Assembly (NCBI GenBank): GCA_030715135.1
Contig: JAUYVH010000001.1
Coordinates: 744,001-808,000 of the forward strand
DNA from: Keguizhuia sedimenti
GTDB lineage: Bacteria > Pseudomonadota > Gammaproteobacteria > Burkholderiales > Burkholderiaceae_D
DNA length: 64,000 nt
Direction of reading: 5' to 3'
Both the position numbers and the translations under genes were made by a program. How positions within the stretch are numbered: the stretch's first letter is position 1; each line of letters begins with the position of its first letter. The notes beneath the pieces were generated by a model that was not told the DNA's origin, did not search any database, and saw only the letters and a program-made list of their open reading frames with translations. Shown piece by piece: positions 51,658 to 59,289 of this stretch.

Positions 51658-51999
51658 ATGAATCAATCAAAAGATGTATTAATTGAAATCACGCGCCTGC
51701 AAGAGACCTTGAAAACTTTTGCTGCTGAGCGCAATTGGGGGCAATTCCATTCGCCAAAAAACTTGGCCATGGCCTTGACGGGCGAAGTTGGCGAATTGGT
51801 TGAGTTGTTCCAGTGGATGACTGAAGAAGAATCGCGGCGGATCATGCAGGATGCGGAAGCCGCGACGAAAGTCAACCATGAGGTGGCCGATGTGCTGCTT
51901 TATCTGATCCAGATGATTAACGTCTTAGATATCGACATCAATCAGGCAGTAAAAGAAAAACTACAGCTCAACGCGCTCAAATATCCAAAAGGCGGGTAG
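51658..51999 (+). CDS. MazG-like nucleotide pyrophosphohydrolase
   Basis: 113 residues from ATG 51658 (GTG 51646 is possible). The ExxE...ExxD metal motif is visible: GEVGELVELFQWM and NHEVADVLLYLIQM. Such proteins hydrolyse dCTP, 5-modified dCTP or other non-canonical NTPs. It is small enough for the dCTP pyrophosphatase/RS21-C6 type. The iteron region starts about 200 bases downstream. Confidence 0.9.
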   Translation: MNQSKDVLIEITRLQETLKTFAAERNWGQFHSPKNLAMALTGEVGELVELFQWMTEEESRRIMQDAEAATKVNHEVADVLLYLIQMINVLDIDINQAVKEKLQLNALKYPKGG

Positions 52000-52206
52000 C
52001 GGCCCTGTCGCTGAATTTCCATTCGCTCGGCATCAGCACGCCAACAAAACCCAAGCGGTTCAAGAAATCAGCTATCGCGCTACGAGAGTGCGAACACTCG
52101 TTTCTGGAGCGAGCGAATACCGTTGATTAGATAGATTAAACCTGATTAAGCGGGTCAGAAAACCCCCTAAGCCACTGAAAAGAAAGAATATTTTCTCCAT
52201 TCTCTG

Positions 52207-52799
52207 CGCTTGGAAAACGAGGCCTTCACGCGTGGGATACGAGTGTGGCACGCTCCAGCAACGCGATATGCTCGCTCCGGCTACGTTGTTTATCGCTCGA
52301 GCTACGCGCCATTCCCTCGCTCAGGAAACGATAGGCTGGTGCATTTCTGCTACGAACTGATCGATCCATTCCCGGATTTTCGCAATTTTCCCGGTAAAAC
52401 TACTCCAATTTTTACCGATCAACGCTCGAAAAACGAAATAGTTGCCGGGAAAAGCCAAGCCTGCCGACAAAGCGCCTGAAAATCGGGCCGATCCCCCTCG
52501 CTCGACAAACGATTCTTTCAACGCCGCTTTCGGCAGCCCTCGCTCGAAATACGTGCCAAAAAAAGGCAGTAGCGCAGCAAGAAAGAGCCGAAACAGCAGT
52601 TTCGGGCCAGCTGATGACACAGGAAACATGTGCGAAATAGCCACGCAGCCGCAAAACTCGAATGAAATAATGTTGGCAGCTCGCCGGCCACGCTCGAAAA
52701 ACGAAGCTGAGCCCACTGGAGGAAGATTTAAGTTCCTGCACCCACGCTCGAAAAACGTGTTTCAACGCTGCAAGGACGATGCTCATCGCTCAAAATACG
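52207..52799 (+). repeat. iteron-like repeat array upstream of trfA (candidate replication origin)
   Basis: At least twelve direct copies of a 13-base motif close to CGCTCGAAAAACG. Copies start at 52207, 52229, 52251, 52273, 52294 and 52318 (spacing 22, 22, 22, 21, 24), then at 52423, 52499, 52541, 52691, 52745 and 52787. The fixed bases are CGCT at one end and ACG at the other; the last six are the best conserved. One inverted copy is at 52099-52111, and an inverted repeat CGGTAAAA-10-TTTTACCG lies at 52392-52417. An A/T block lies at 52180-52197. The 22-base spacing is two helical turns, as for plasmid iterons. The final two copies lie just before trfA and could allow autoregulation. Confidence 0.88.
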
Positions 52800-52852
52800 T
52801 GTCCGCGCATGCTACCTTTGCGCATCGATAATGAAAATCAACGGAACAAGAG

Positions 52853-53803
52853 ATGTCAGCATCAGGGATCATGCATAAGCCGCTAAGCGATGCATTGGAA
52901 AAAATCGAGAAAACGCTGGCGTCCAAGAGAAAAGTCCAGGGTTCATCGCTGCAGATGACGCTTGATGGGACGGAGCCGGTCGCCGGCGCGATGATGGGCC
53001 GCGATGTTGAGCATGCCTTGAAGATCATCCAGTTGCCGCTCTGGGAAAATCAGGTGCGCGGCTTGCCCAATCCGCTTGCGCGCTCAGCGCTCTTCAGCGT
53101 GGCGCGGCAAAACGAGCCGCGGCAACACCTGAAGGAAAGGCCGATCACTTCGGTCAAGGGCGTGGAAATTTTCTATACCGGCGAAGAGTTGCGCCAGGAC
53201 GATGAAGACGTGTTCCTGAACCTGGTGCATCTGGCGCGCAGCCAGCCGCTCGGCCATGAAGTGTCGTTCACGGCGTACTCGATGCTCAAATCCATGGGCT
53301 GGCCGACTTCATCGCCCTCCTATGAACGGCTGCGCCTGTGTATTCTCCGACTCACGGCGAACGCTGTCGAAATACGCTTCGATGCAGGATCAGGCAAACG
53401 CGGCTATGGCGGCACGCTGGTGCAGGAATTCACCTTCAAGGACGAAACCGACCGGCAGTGGAAGGTCAGGCTCAATCCGAAGCTGATCACGCTCTTCGGC
53501 GCCGATGCTTATACCCAGCTTGACTGGCGTCAGCGCCTGAAGCTGCGTTCGCCGCTGGCCAAGTGGCTGCACGGATTTTATTTCACGCATCGTGAGCCTT
53601 TTGGGTACAAAGTAGAAACCCTGAAAGGCTTGTGCGGTTCGTCGGCACAACAGCTCTATCATTTCCGTAACGGCTTGAAAAAGGCGCTTGCCCTGCTGGT
53701 AGAGCAGGGTTTTCTGAAATCCTGGAAAATTGACCCTGTAACCGATGTCGTTACCGTCGTGCGCGCATCACGCTCCGCGAGCGCTGCGCTGTTGATGGAT
53801 TAG
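52853..53803 (+). CDS. trfA: TrfA-family replication initiator
   Basis: 316 residues. Conserved TrfA patterns: NPLARSALFSV, VEIFYTGEELRQDDEDV, HLARSQPLGHEV, LTANAVEIRF, LNPKLITLFGADAYTQLDWRQRLKLRSPLAKWLHGFYFTHREPF. TrfA is the RK2/IncP-type initiator that binds iterons, opens the origin and recruits DnaB. Its own iterons differ here from RK2's. ATG 52853 is preceded by AACAAGAG. It stands after the iteron array and before an NYN gene, without plasmid partition or transfer genes. The length fits a full protein. Activity is not known. Confidence 0.92.
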   Translation: MSASGIMHKPLSDALEKIEKTLASKRKVQGSSLQMTLDGTEPVAGAMMGRDVEHALKIIQLPLWENQVRGLPNPLARSALFSVARQNEPRQHLKERPITSVKGVEIFYTGEELRQDDEDVFLNLVHLARSQPLGHEVSFTAYSMLKSMGWPTSSPSYERLRLCILRLTANAVEIRFDAGSGKRGYGGTLVQEFTFKDETDRQWKVRLNPKLITLFGADAYTQLDWRQRLKLRSPLAKWLHGFYFTHREPFGYKVETLKGLCGSSAQQLYHFRNGLKKALALLVEQGFLKSWKIDPVTDVVTVVRASRSASAALLMD

Positions 53804-54091
53804 CATTATCAGGAAGCGCTATCGTATTTACAGCGTGGCAGTGCGTCGTCGGCACTGCAAGGCTAGGCCCACAATGCCTGCTGATGCCGCCTTCCGCGAA
53901 TAGGGGATTTTCACAACCCGGCATAGCAAAATTATTCAGCGCTGGATCCGTCCTCCAGGAGTGCAAAGCTGCATCAAGCGCGGCGGCCCTGTATAGTGAG
54001 CGCTATTCGGATGTTGAACAGAGCAGCCTGGCACCGATCAGGTGGCGCAATGTCGCCCGCGCTTTCAAAAATTTCTTAGGATTTCTAGTTT
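53804..54091. other. gap between trfA and the NYN-domain gene
   Basis: 288 bases with no credible gene. A few short inverted repeats occur (for example around 53990-54030). No terminator with a T-run was recognised. Confidence 0.35.
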
Positions 54092-55309
54092 ATGGCTTTA
54101 CCCAGCGAGAATGTCAGCATGGCCCTGTATTGCGATTTCGAGAACGTCGCATTGGGCGTGCGCGACGCAAAATACAATAAATTCGATATCAAGCCGGTGC
54201 TCGAGCGTTTGCTGCTCAAGGGCAGCATCGTGGTCAAAAAGGCATATTGCGACTGGGACCGCTACAAGGAATTCAAGTCGCAGATGCATGAAGCATCGTT
54301 TGAATTGATCGAGATTCCGCATGTGCGCATGTCCGGCAAGAACTCCGCGGATATCCGACTGGTCGTCGATGCGCTTGACCTCTGCTACACCAAATCGCAT
54401 GTAAATACTTTTGTCATCATCAGCGGCGACTCGGATTTTTCGCCGCTGGTCTCCAAGCTGCGCGAGAATGCAAAATACGTGATTGGCGTAGGCGTCAAGG
54501 ATTCGACTTCGGATTTGTTAGTTGCCAATTGCGATGAATTCATTTTCATTGATGACCTGGTCCGTGAAAGCCGTCGTACCGCAGCCAAACGCGCAGTGAA
54601 ACAAGCATCGCCCGCCGCGCGTCCGGTGATGGAAGACGAATCGACGCGCAAAGAAGACCTGGAAGCGCGCAAGGCCGCAGCGATCGATATTGCCATCGAG
54701 ACCTTTGACGCGCTGTTTGTCGAGCGCGGCGAAAACGGGAAGATCTGGGCTTCGACCTTGAAGCAGGCGATCAAGCGCCGCAAGCCGGATTTCAACGAAA
54801 CCTATTTCGGTTTTAAAACCTTCGGCAATCTTCTGGAAGAAGCACAGGCACGCGGCTTGATCGAGATCGGGCGGGATGATCGGTCCGGCGCATATGTATC
54901 GCGCAGTAATACAGTCAAACCCGGAACAGAGTCGAGAAGCATCTCTCCTGGTGAAAAAGAGCCGCAGCCGCAGAAACCTGTAGTACAAGCAGCAATGGCG
55001 CCCGAGGCAGACGCTCCTCAAGAACCATCCGGCGCCCCTGCATTGACGGTCAGTGAGCCGCATGAACAAGAAACAGCGGCAAAAACAACGCCGGCAAAAA
55101 GCGCAACGCGTCAAAACCGGCGTACCGGCCGCAAGCCCGTAGCGGCGGCGGAAAAAGTCGCTGATGCGCAAGCCGATAATGCCGGTGCCATAGAGTCGGC
55201 CGATGCAGCGCTTCTGAATTCCGAAACGACCGCATCGAAAACCAGGCGTAAGCCGGCTGCACGCACCGGTCGTCGGCGTAAACCGGCCGAGGAAAAGTCA
55301 GGCGAATAA
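54092..55309 (+). CDS. NYN-domain RNase-like protein with LOTUS/OST-HTH domain
   Basis: 405 residues. The NYN (DUF88) domain spans about 10-155: YCDFENVALG, SADIRLVVDALDLCYTK, and FVIISGDSDFSPLVSKLRE, with the acidic cluster of a metal-dependent nuclease. An OST-HTH/LOTUS-like domain is at about 190-265 (TFDALFVERGENGKIWASTLKQA, FGNLLEEAQARGLIE). The last ~140 residues are disordered, Ala/Pro/Glu/Lys-rich and end in basic clusters (RKPAARTGRRRKP). Such proteins likely cut or bind RNA. The start MALPSENVSMALYCDFENV has no strong ribosome site. Confidence 0.92.
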   Translation: MALPSENVSMALYCDFENVALGVRDAKYNKFDIKPVLERLLLKGSIVVKKAYCDWDRYKEFKSQMHEASFELIEIPHVRMSGKNSADIRLVVDALDLCYTKSHVNTFVIISGDSDFSPLVSKLRENAKYVIGVGVKDSTSDLLVANCDEFIFIDDLVRESRRTAAKRAVKQASPAARPVMEDESTRKEDLEARKAAAIDIAIETFDALFVERGENGKIWASTLKQAIKRRKPDFNETYFGFKTFGNLLEEAQARGLIEIGRDDRSGAYVSRSNTVKPGTESRSISPGEKEPQPQKPVVQAAMAPEADAPQEPSGAPALTVSEPHEQETAAKTTPAKSATRQNRRTGRKPVAAAEKVADAQADNAGAIESADAALLNSETTASKTRRKPAARTGRRRKPAEEKSGE

Positions 55310-55632
55310 TTTAACCCGGCGCTGCACCAAGAAACTCGCACGAAGGGAAATTTTTTCGACGCTCTTAACTTCGCATAGATTCTTTTTATCCGTATCGCAC
55401 AAGCGATCAGTACATGGATTAACAGAAGCTGCGTATTTCTTTGCTCCACGAAATCAGCCCAAAGAGAACATTCTCCGATAAGCCCGGTCAATCAAATCAA
55501 GGCGGTCTTTTGCAGGCATAACCAGTCAGCGGTTTGCCGATAACCGCCACGAAGTGTTACGTTCGGCTGTGTGGCACAGAACCGCAACCAGTAAAATTAT
55601 TCAACCCAATTAATTCTTAAAGGTACTTAAGT
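55310..55632. other. gene-free region
   Basis: 323 bases between the NYN gene and the next small gene. No RNA or repeat was recognised. An AAAGG element near 55620 may serve the downstream TTG start. Confidence 0.35.
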
Positions 55633-56157
55633 TTGGCTTCAACTAAAAATAAGCGCTGGAACGGCAGCGTGGATACGCTTCCGAGCGAATTTCTGAAAGA
55701 CGTTTTGGCAAAGATGGCGGATTATGGCGATCGCGTGCAATTTTCCCGCAAAAGCGGCCCCTTGCCGATGTATCAGACCATCAATTCCTTCGACAAGAAA
55801 ATGGCCTTCGACCGCAACCATCATTTGGCGCGCGTGGAGGATGATGAATTTTCCGAATCGAATGCCAGCCCGGTTTACACGCTGGAGCAAGTGAATATGG
55901 CGATTGCCGGCACTCGCGTCAGCAAAGAAGCGAAACCAAAAACCGTAAGGGTGGTACGCCCAGGCGGTACCGTCACCCGTACAGCCGCTGCCCGGCTGGA
56001 AGATCAATTCGCCACGGCGCGTTATGAGTATTTCAGAAATCATCGCGAGACCTTGCCGTCAACCATTTCTGAACACACGGAAGAAATTACCGAGCTCATG
56101 AAAAAAGGCAAATCGGTCGACGATGCATTTGGTGAGGTAATCGGGAAATACTATTGA
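55633..56157 (+). CDS. hypothetical protein, 174 aa
   Basis: Starts at TTG 55633 (MASTKNKRWNGSVDTLPSEFL), about ten bases after an AAAGG. The protein is basic at the N-terminus, mixed in the middle (KPKTVRVVRPGGTVTRTAAARLEDQFATARYEYFR) and ends in charged helices (EEITELMKKGKSVDDAFGEVIGKYY). No signal peptide or membrane helix. I do not recognise a family; the Arg/Thr-rich centre suggests nucleic-acid contact (inference). Confidence 0.7.
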   Translation: MASTKNKRWNGSVDTLPSEFLKDVLAKMADYGDRVQFSRKSGPLPMYQTINSFDKKMAFDRNHHLARVEDDEFSESNASPVYTLEQVNMAIAGTRVSKEAKPKTVRVVRPGGTVTRTAAARLEDQFATARYEYFRNHRETLPSTISEHTEEITELMKKGKSVDDAFGEVIGKYY

Positions 56158-56371
56158 CGCGCTGAACAATCGGCTTAGCTGAACGGCGGCCCAACGAGCT
56201 TTGCTGCTTTCAAGGTTTGACGGTATTCCGAATCGTGACTTCTTTTCAGGAAGCCGGCGTGTATGGTCGCAAAAATTGGCCATGAGCCGCTGCTATAGAG
56301 GAACGCTGCTTGCTGCAGCTTTAAACAGAATGCAGCTTCAGCGCGCCGGCATCAAGAGGCTTGATAAGGCT

Positions 56372-56914
56372 TCATGTGCTCGCTTCATGCCTGAGGCAGG
56401 TCAGCGCATGCTTGATCGCATGGCTGCTGAAGCCGCGATAACCGAGATACCGCCATATTTTTTGCGATAGCTCCGGCGACATGCCCGCCTCGATAACTTG
56501 CTGAAGAAATTTTGCATTGGCTGCCTGCGCTGCACGTTCATCTTCCGGCGGCAGTTCGGCAATCTGCTCTTTTGCCAATTCCTCGGCAACGCCTTTTTGC
56601 ACAAGCTGTCTGGAAATTTTCCAGTCGCCGGCGCGGTGGGCTGTGCTACGTGCCTTCATGCCGGCATAGCGGGAGTCGGATTGATAATTGTTTTCTTGTA
56701 AAAACTGCATGGCGGTTGCGGTTTCTTCGGCATCATAGCCGCGTGCAAGCAACTTTTTCCGCAAGGTGGCCGCTGAATATTCGCGCTTGCTCAATAACCA
56801 TATCGCATAGGCTTTAGCGCTGTGCCGGGGTTTTTCCGGAGTTTTGCTCCCGCGCGTCTTGCCAGGGCTGCGCTCGGACGTGCGCGAATATCGGACGTCG
56901 GTTTTATCTTGCAT
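56372..56914 (-). CDS. recX: RecX-family regulatory protein
   Basis: 180 residues from ATG 56914. After a Lys/Arg-rich N-terminus, three helical repeats of the RecX type are visible: AYAIWLLSKREYSAATLRKKLLARGYD, LQENNYQSDSRYAGMKARSTAHRAGDWKISRQLVQKG, and a C-terminal WRYLGYRGFSSHAIKHAL. RecX blocks RecA filaments. recA is not in the window. The start overlaps the stop of the upstream gene by 11 bases, implying coupled translation. Confidence 0.88.
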   Translation of the reverse strand: MQDKTDVRYSRTSERSPGKTRGSKTPEKPRHSAKAYAIWLLSKREYSAATLRKKLLARGYDAEETATAMQFLQENNYQSDSRYAGMKARSTAHRAGDWKISRQLVQKGVAEELAKEQIAELPPEDERAAQAANAKFLQQVIEAGMSPELSQKIWRYLGYRGFSSHAIKHALTCLRHEAST

Positions 56915-57467
56915 TGGCGGGCAAAGCGATTCGGAGTTTCTGGTATAGCAAGGCCTTATCGTCCAGCGTAAGCTCGCCAACGCGGTCCAGAATGTTGGCT
57001 ACCGGTTTGCTGAATTCGTCAGGCAATGGTGACGGCTCATCGCCAAAACCCTGCGCGATCGTTTCCAGTGCCTCCGGACGCGGCATGGAAGACACTATAT
57101 CAACAAGCTGCAGCACATTATCCGTGTTGGCCACTTTCGCGGCAGCAACCAGGACACGCATACTGGAAGAAGCAATCTTTCGCAATTCTTCTAACGGCAA
57201 TTGCAGACGCAATACAAAGGCTTCTGCGACCCGCATATATTGATAGGCTGCTTTCGGTTCGATACCTTCTTCGATCAGAAAGCGCCGGAACGAACTGGCA
57301 TTGCTGCGGCCTTCCCATTCACCGCTCTGCTCCAGGACGCATAACAGTGCTCCAAGGCGTATGCGTTGCATTCCCATGCTTGTTTGCAGGCGTTTAACAC
57401 TGGAATAAGCATCTTCAAATGTTGCTTTCATCTCTGGATGGGTCATATCAGCTAAAACAGGCAGCAT
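56904..57467 (-). CDS. hypothetical helical protein coupled to recX, 187 aa
   Basis: Starts ATG 57467 (MLPVLADMTHPEMKATFEDAY), with ATG 57446 and 57431 as alternatives. All-helical, with a conserved-looking centre (SSFRRFLIEEGIEPKAAYQYMRVAEAF) that resembles small DNA-binding segments of plasmid or phage proteins, and a charged C-terminus. I do not recognise it firmly. Its stop overlaps the recX start, so the two are probably made together, perhaps as functional partners. Confidence 0.75.
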   Translation of the reverse strand: MLPVLADMTHPEMKATFEDAYSSVKRLQTSMGMQRIRLGALLCVLEQSGEWEGRSNASSFRRFLIEEGIEPKAAYQYMRVAEAFVLRLQLPLEELRKIASSSMRVLVAAAKVANTDNVLQLVDIVSSMPRPEALETIAQGFGDEPSPLPDEFSKPVANILDRVGELTLDDKALLYQKLRIALPANAR

Positions 57468-57883
57468 GGTGACTCATGCAACGCCTGAATTGGTTTGAAG
57501 GCGTCTTTGAGGTCCGGTAGGACGGCTAATGATTTTTCAAAACATGAAAAGTCAATGGAGAACTCTTTTAATATGCAGGCAAGCATTTGATTTTCAAGGG
57601 AATTTTTAACCGCCCCTGGAAATTTTATCAAAGTTCTAGCCGTCAAAAGCGGACCAGGATGCAATTTTTTACGTAATTTTTTATTTGATTTCTTTAGAAT
57701 ATTTCCAAGGAAAAATTTGCAGGTCTGCACAATATATTGCGCATGCTTAATTGTTCTGCTTAACGTAGGCACTATGATTTGCAACCTGATTTTTTAAATG
57801 AAATCCGTGGTACGCAACTTTTCGCCGATCTCGGTCTCTATTTTGTTGGTTGCGACATTTACACTCCCGCTTCCCGAAAGGAT
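57468..57883. other. AT-rich gene-free region
   Basis: About 416 bases. A minus-strand frame (57452-57784) exists but has AT-rich, Lys/Phe/Leu-biased composition and no ribosome site. Likely a divergent promoter region for the coupled pair and the DedA gene. Confidence 0.4.
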
Positions 57884-58504
57884 ATGCAAGTGGATATTGC
57901 ACAACTCATACAACAATTCGGCTATCTCGCTATTGCAATCGGAAGCTTCTTGGAAGGCGAGGCCGTGTTGCTGGCAGGAAGCTTTGCAGCTTCTCAAGGT
58001 TATTTGAATCTTGCGTTAGTCTTGCCCATTGCTGCAGCGGCAAGTTTCCTTGGCGACCTTCCGTATTTCTATGCCGGACGCCGGTATGGGGATTCCGTCA
58101 TGGAGCGTTTTCCCGCGCTTCATTGCCACAAGAGCCGTTTGGAACAGCTTCTTCACAGGCATCATGTATTAATGGTATTGACCTTGCGTTTTCTGTATGG
58201 GGTACGGATTCCGGGTTTGCTCACGCTTGGCATGAGCAAGTTGCCAGCATGGCGGTTTCTTGTTCTGAATTTTCTGGGCGCGATCATCTGGTCTGTGGGC
58301 ATCTGCGCCGCCGGCTACGGAGCAGGAAGAATAATCACACGGTTTTTTGATAACCTGGATTCAGGAGAGCAGACATTCATGTTTGTTTCCGTATTGCTCG
58401 GTAGCCTTATGTTGGCCATGCTCCTGCGACGCAGGCTGGGGCAGCGTGAGTGCGCGGCCCAGCAAAAACAGGAAATTGGCTATCAAGAACACCATCGCAG
58501 ATAA
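57884..58504 (+). CDS. DedA-family membrane protein
   Basis: About 206 residues from ATG 57884; a GTG two codons later (57890) sits better relative to AAAGG. Motifs of the family: FGYLAIAIGSFLEGEAVLLAGSFAA, FLGDLPYFYAGRRYG, and the RFLYGVRIPGLLTLGMSKLPAWRF block with the essential arginines. Five or six hydrophobic segments. DedA proteins are thought to flip lipids and affect membrane potential. The acidic residue near the N-terminus (FLEGE) is present. Confidence 0.93.
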   Translation: MQVDIAQLIQQFGYLAIAIGSFLEGEAVLLAGSFAASQGYLNLALVLPIAAAASFLGDLPYFYAGRRYGDSVMERFPALHCHKSRLEQLLHRHHVLMVLTLRFLYGVRIPGLLTLGMSKLPAWRFLVLNFLGAIIWSVGICAAGYGAGRIITRFFDNLDSGEQTFMFVSVLLGSLMLAMLLRRRLGQRECAAQQKQEIGYQEHHRR

Positions 58505-58773
58505 AGTACGAGGATGCGTTTGACAAAGTAGAACCGAGGCGGGCTATATTGGCGCGTATTATTGGCACCAGTTAATGCAAATCAGAATGCGGCACGCCAT
58601 AAGCTGCGGCAAGAGTTCAGGAAAGCGTTGGAAGCAGCCTGAGCTTCTGCAAAATAAGTTGTCTTAACGCTTACAAATCAATCGTTTCAGAACATTGTCG
58701 CAGCGCAGTAGCAATGCGTTTCACGATATGCAATGTTATGCGCTTTCAACGCTGCGAGCCCTATACCGGGGCC

Positions 58774-58980
58774 TTACCAGGCCTCAAGCAATTCCTTTTT
58801 TTGCGGTGCGGGCATGCTGTCAGGTTTTCCTTGCGCGATGAGCGCAGCACCCAATACTTTTTTCATCAAAGCCCAGTCATATTCATTTTGTGCACCGTGC
58901 CGAGGCAAAAGTCCTAACTCCACGGCTTGCTGAATTGCTGCGCGTACCATGCTATTTGTCGGTTCCATCGTTGGTTCCAT
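58774..58980 (-). CDS. small hypothetical protein, 68 aa
   Basis: ATG 58980 follows AAGGAGAG at five bases, a strong site. The product (MEPTMEPTNSMVRAAIQQAV...) is mainly helical and soluble, with a MEPT duplication at its start. I do not recognise a family. A longer start at 59007 is less likely. Confidence 0.6.
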   Translation of the reverse strand: MEPTMEPTNSMVRAAIQQAVELGLLPRHGAQNEYDWALMKKVLGAALIAQGKPDSMPAPQKKELLEAW

Positions 58981-59246
58981 TTGAACTCTCCTTGGATGAT
59001 TCAACATTCACGATACTTCAATAAAACCGGTGTTATGCAGCCGGATTATTAAAAAAGAACATGACAGACTGATGTCAGAGGCGACGATAACAGTACGCAA
59101 ATACAAATAGTTGAGCAATGTCAATAGAAGTGCTTTAAAGAATGTTTTGGCGGTGAAATTCAGGCACTGCAAGCTTACGCTTGATAAGCAACTAAACCAC
59201 AAGAACGAGTGTGTGACGGCAGGAGGGGTGAGTGCGACACTACAAA

Positions 59247-59277
59247 AAACCATGCCTTCAAATTGAAGGCATGGTTT
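59247..59277 (-). terminator. terminator of the secreted oxidase gene
   Basis: A stem of about 13 pairs (AAACCATGCCTTC / GAAGGCATGGTTT) with a short loop, followed on the minus strand by six T. It lies about 13 bases after the oxidase stop. Confidence 0.92.
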
Positions 59278-59289
59278 CTAATCATCCAC

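Noticed and set aside
52207..52799. CRISPR array
   Set aside because: Repeats are only about 13 bases with 9-base gaps in the first block and irregular spacing later; no cas genes. Iterons beside trfA explain them better.
57452..57784. 110-codon minus-strand frame upstream of the recX-coupled gene
   Set aside because: AT-rich, no ribosome site, Lys/Phe/Leu-biased product; overlaps the start of the better-supported gene at 56904-57467.
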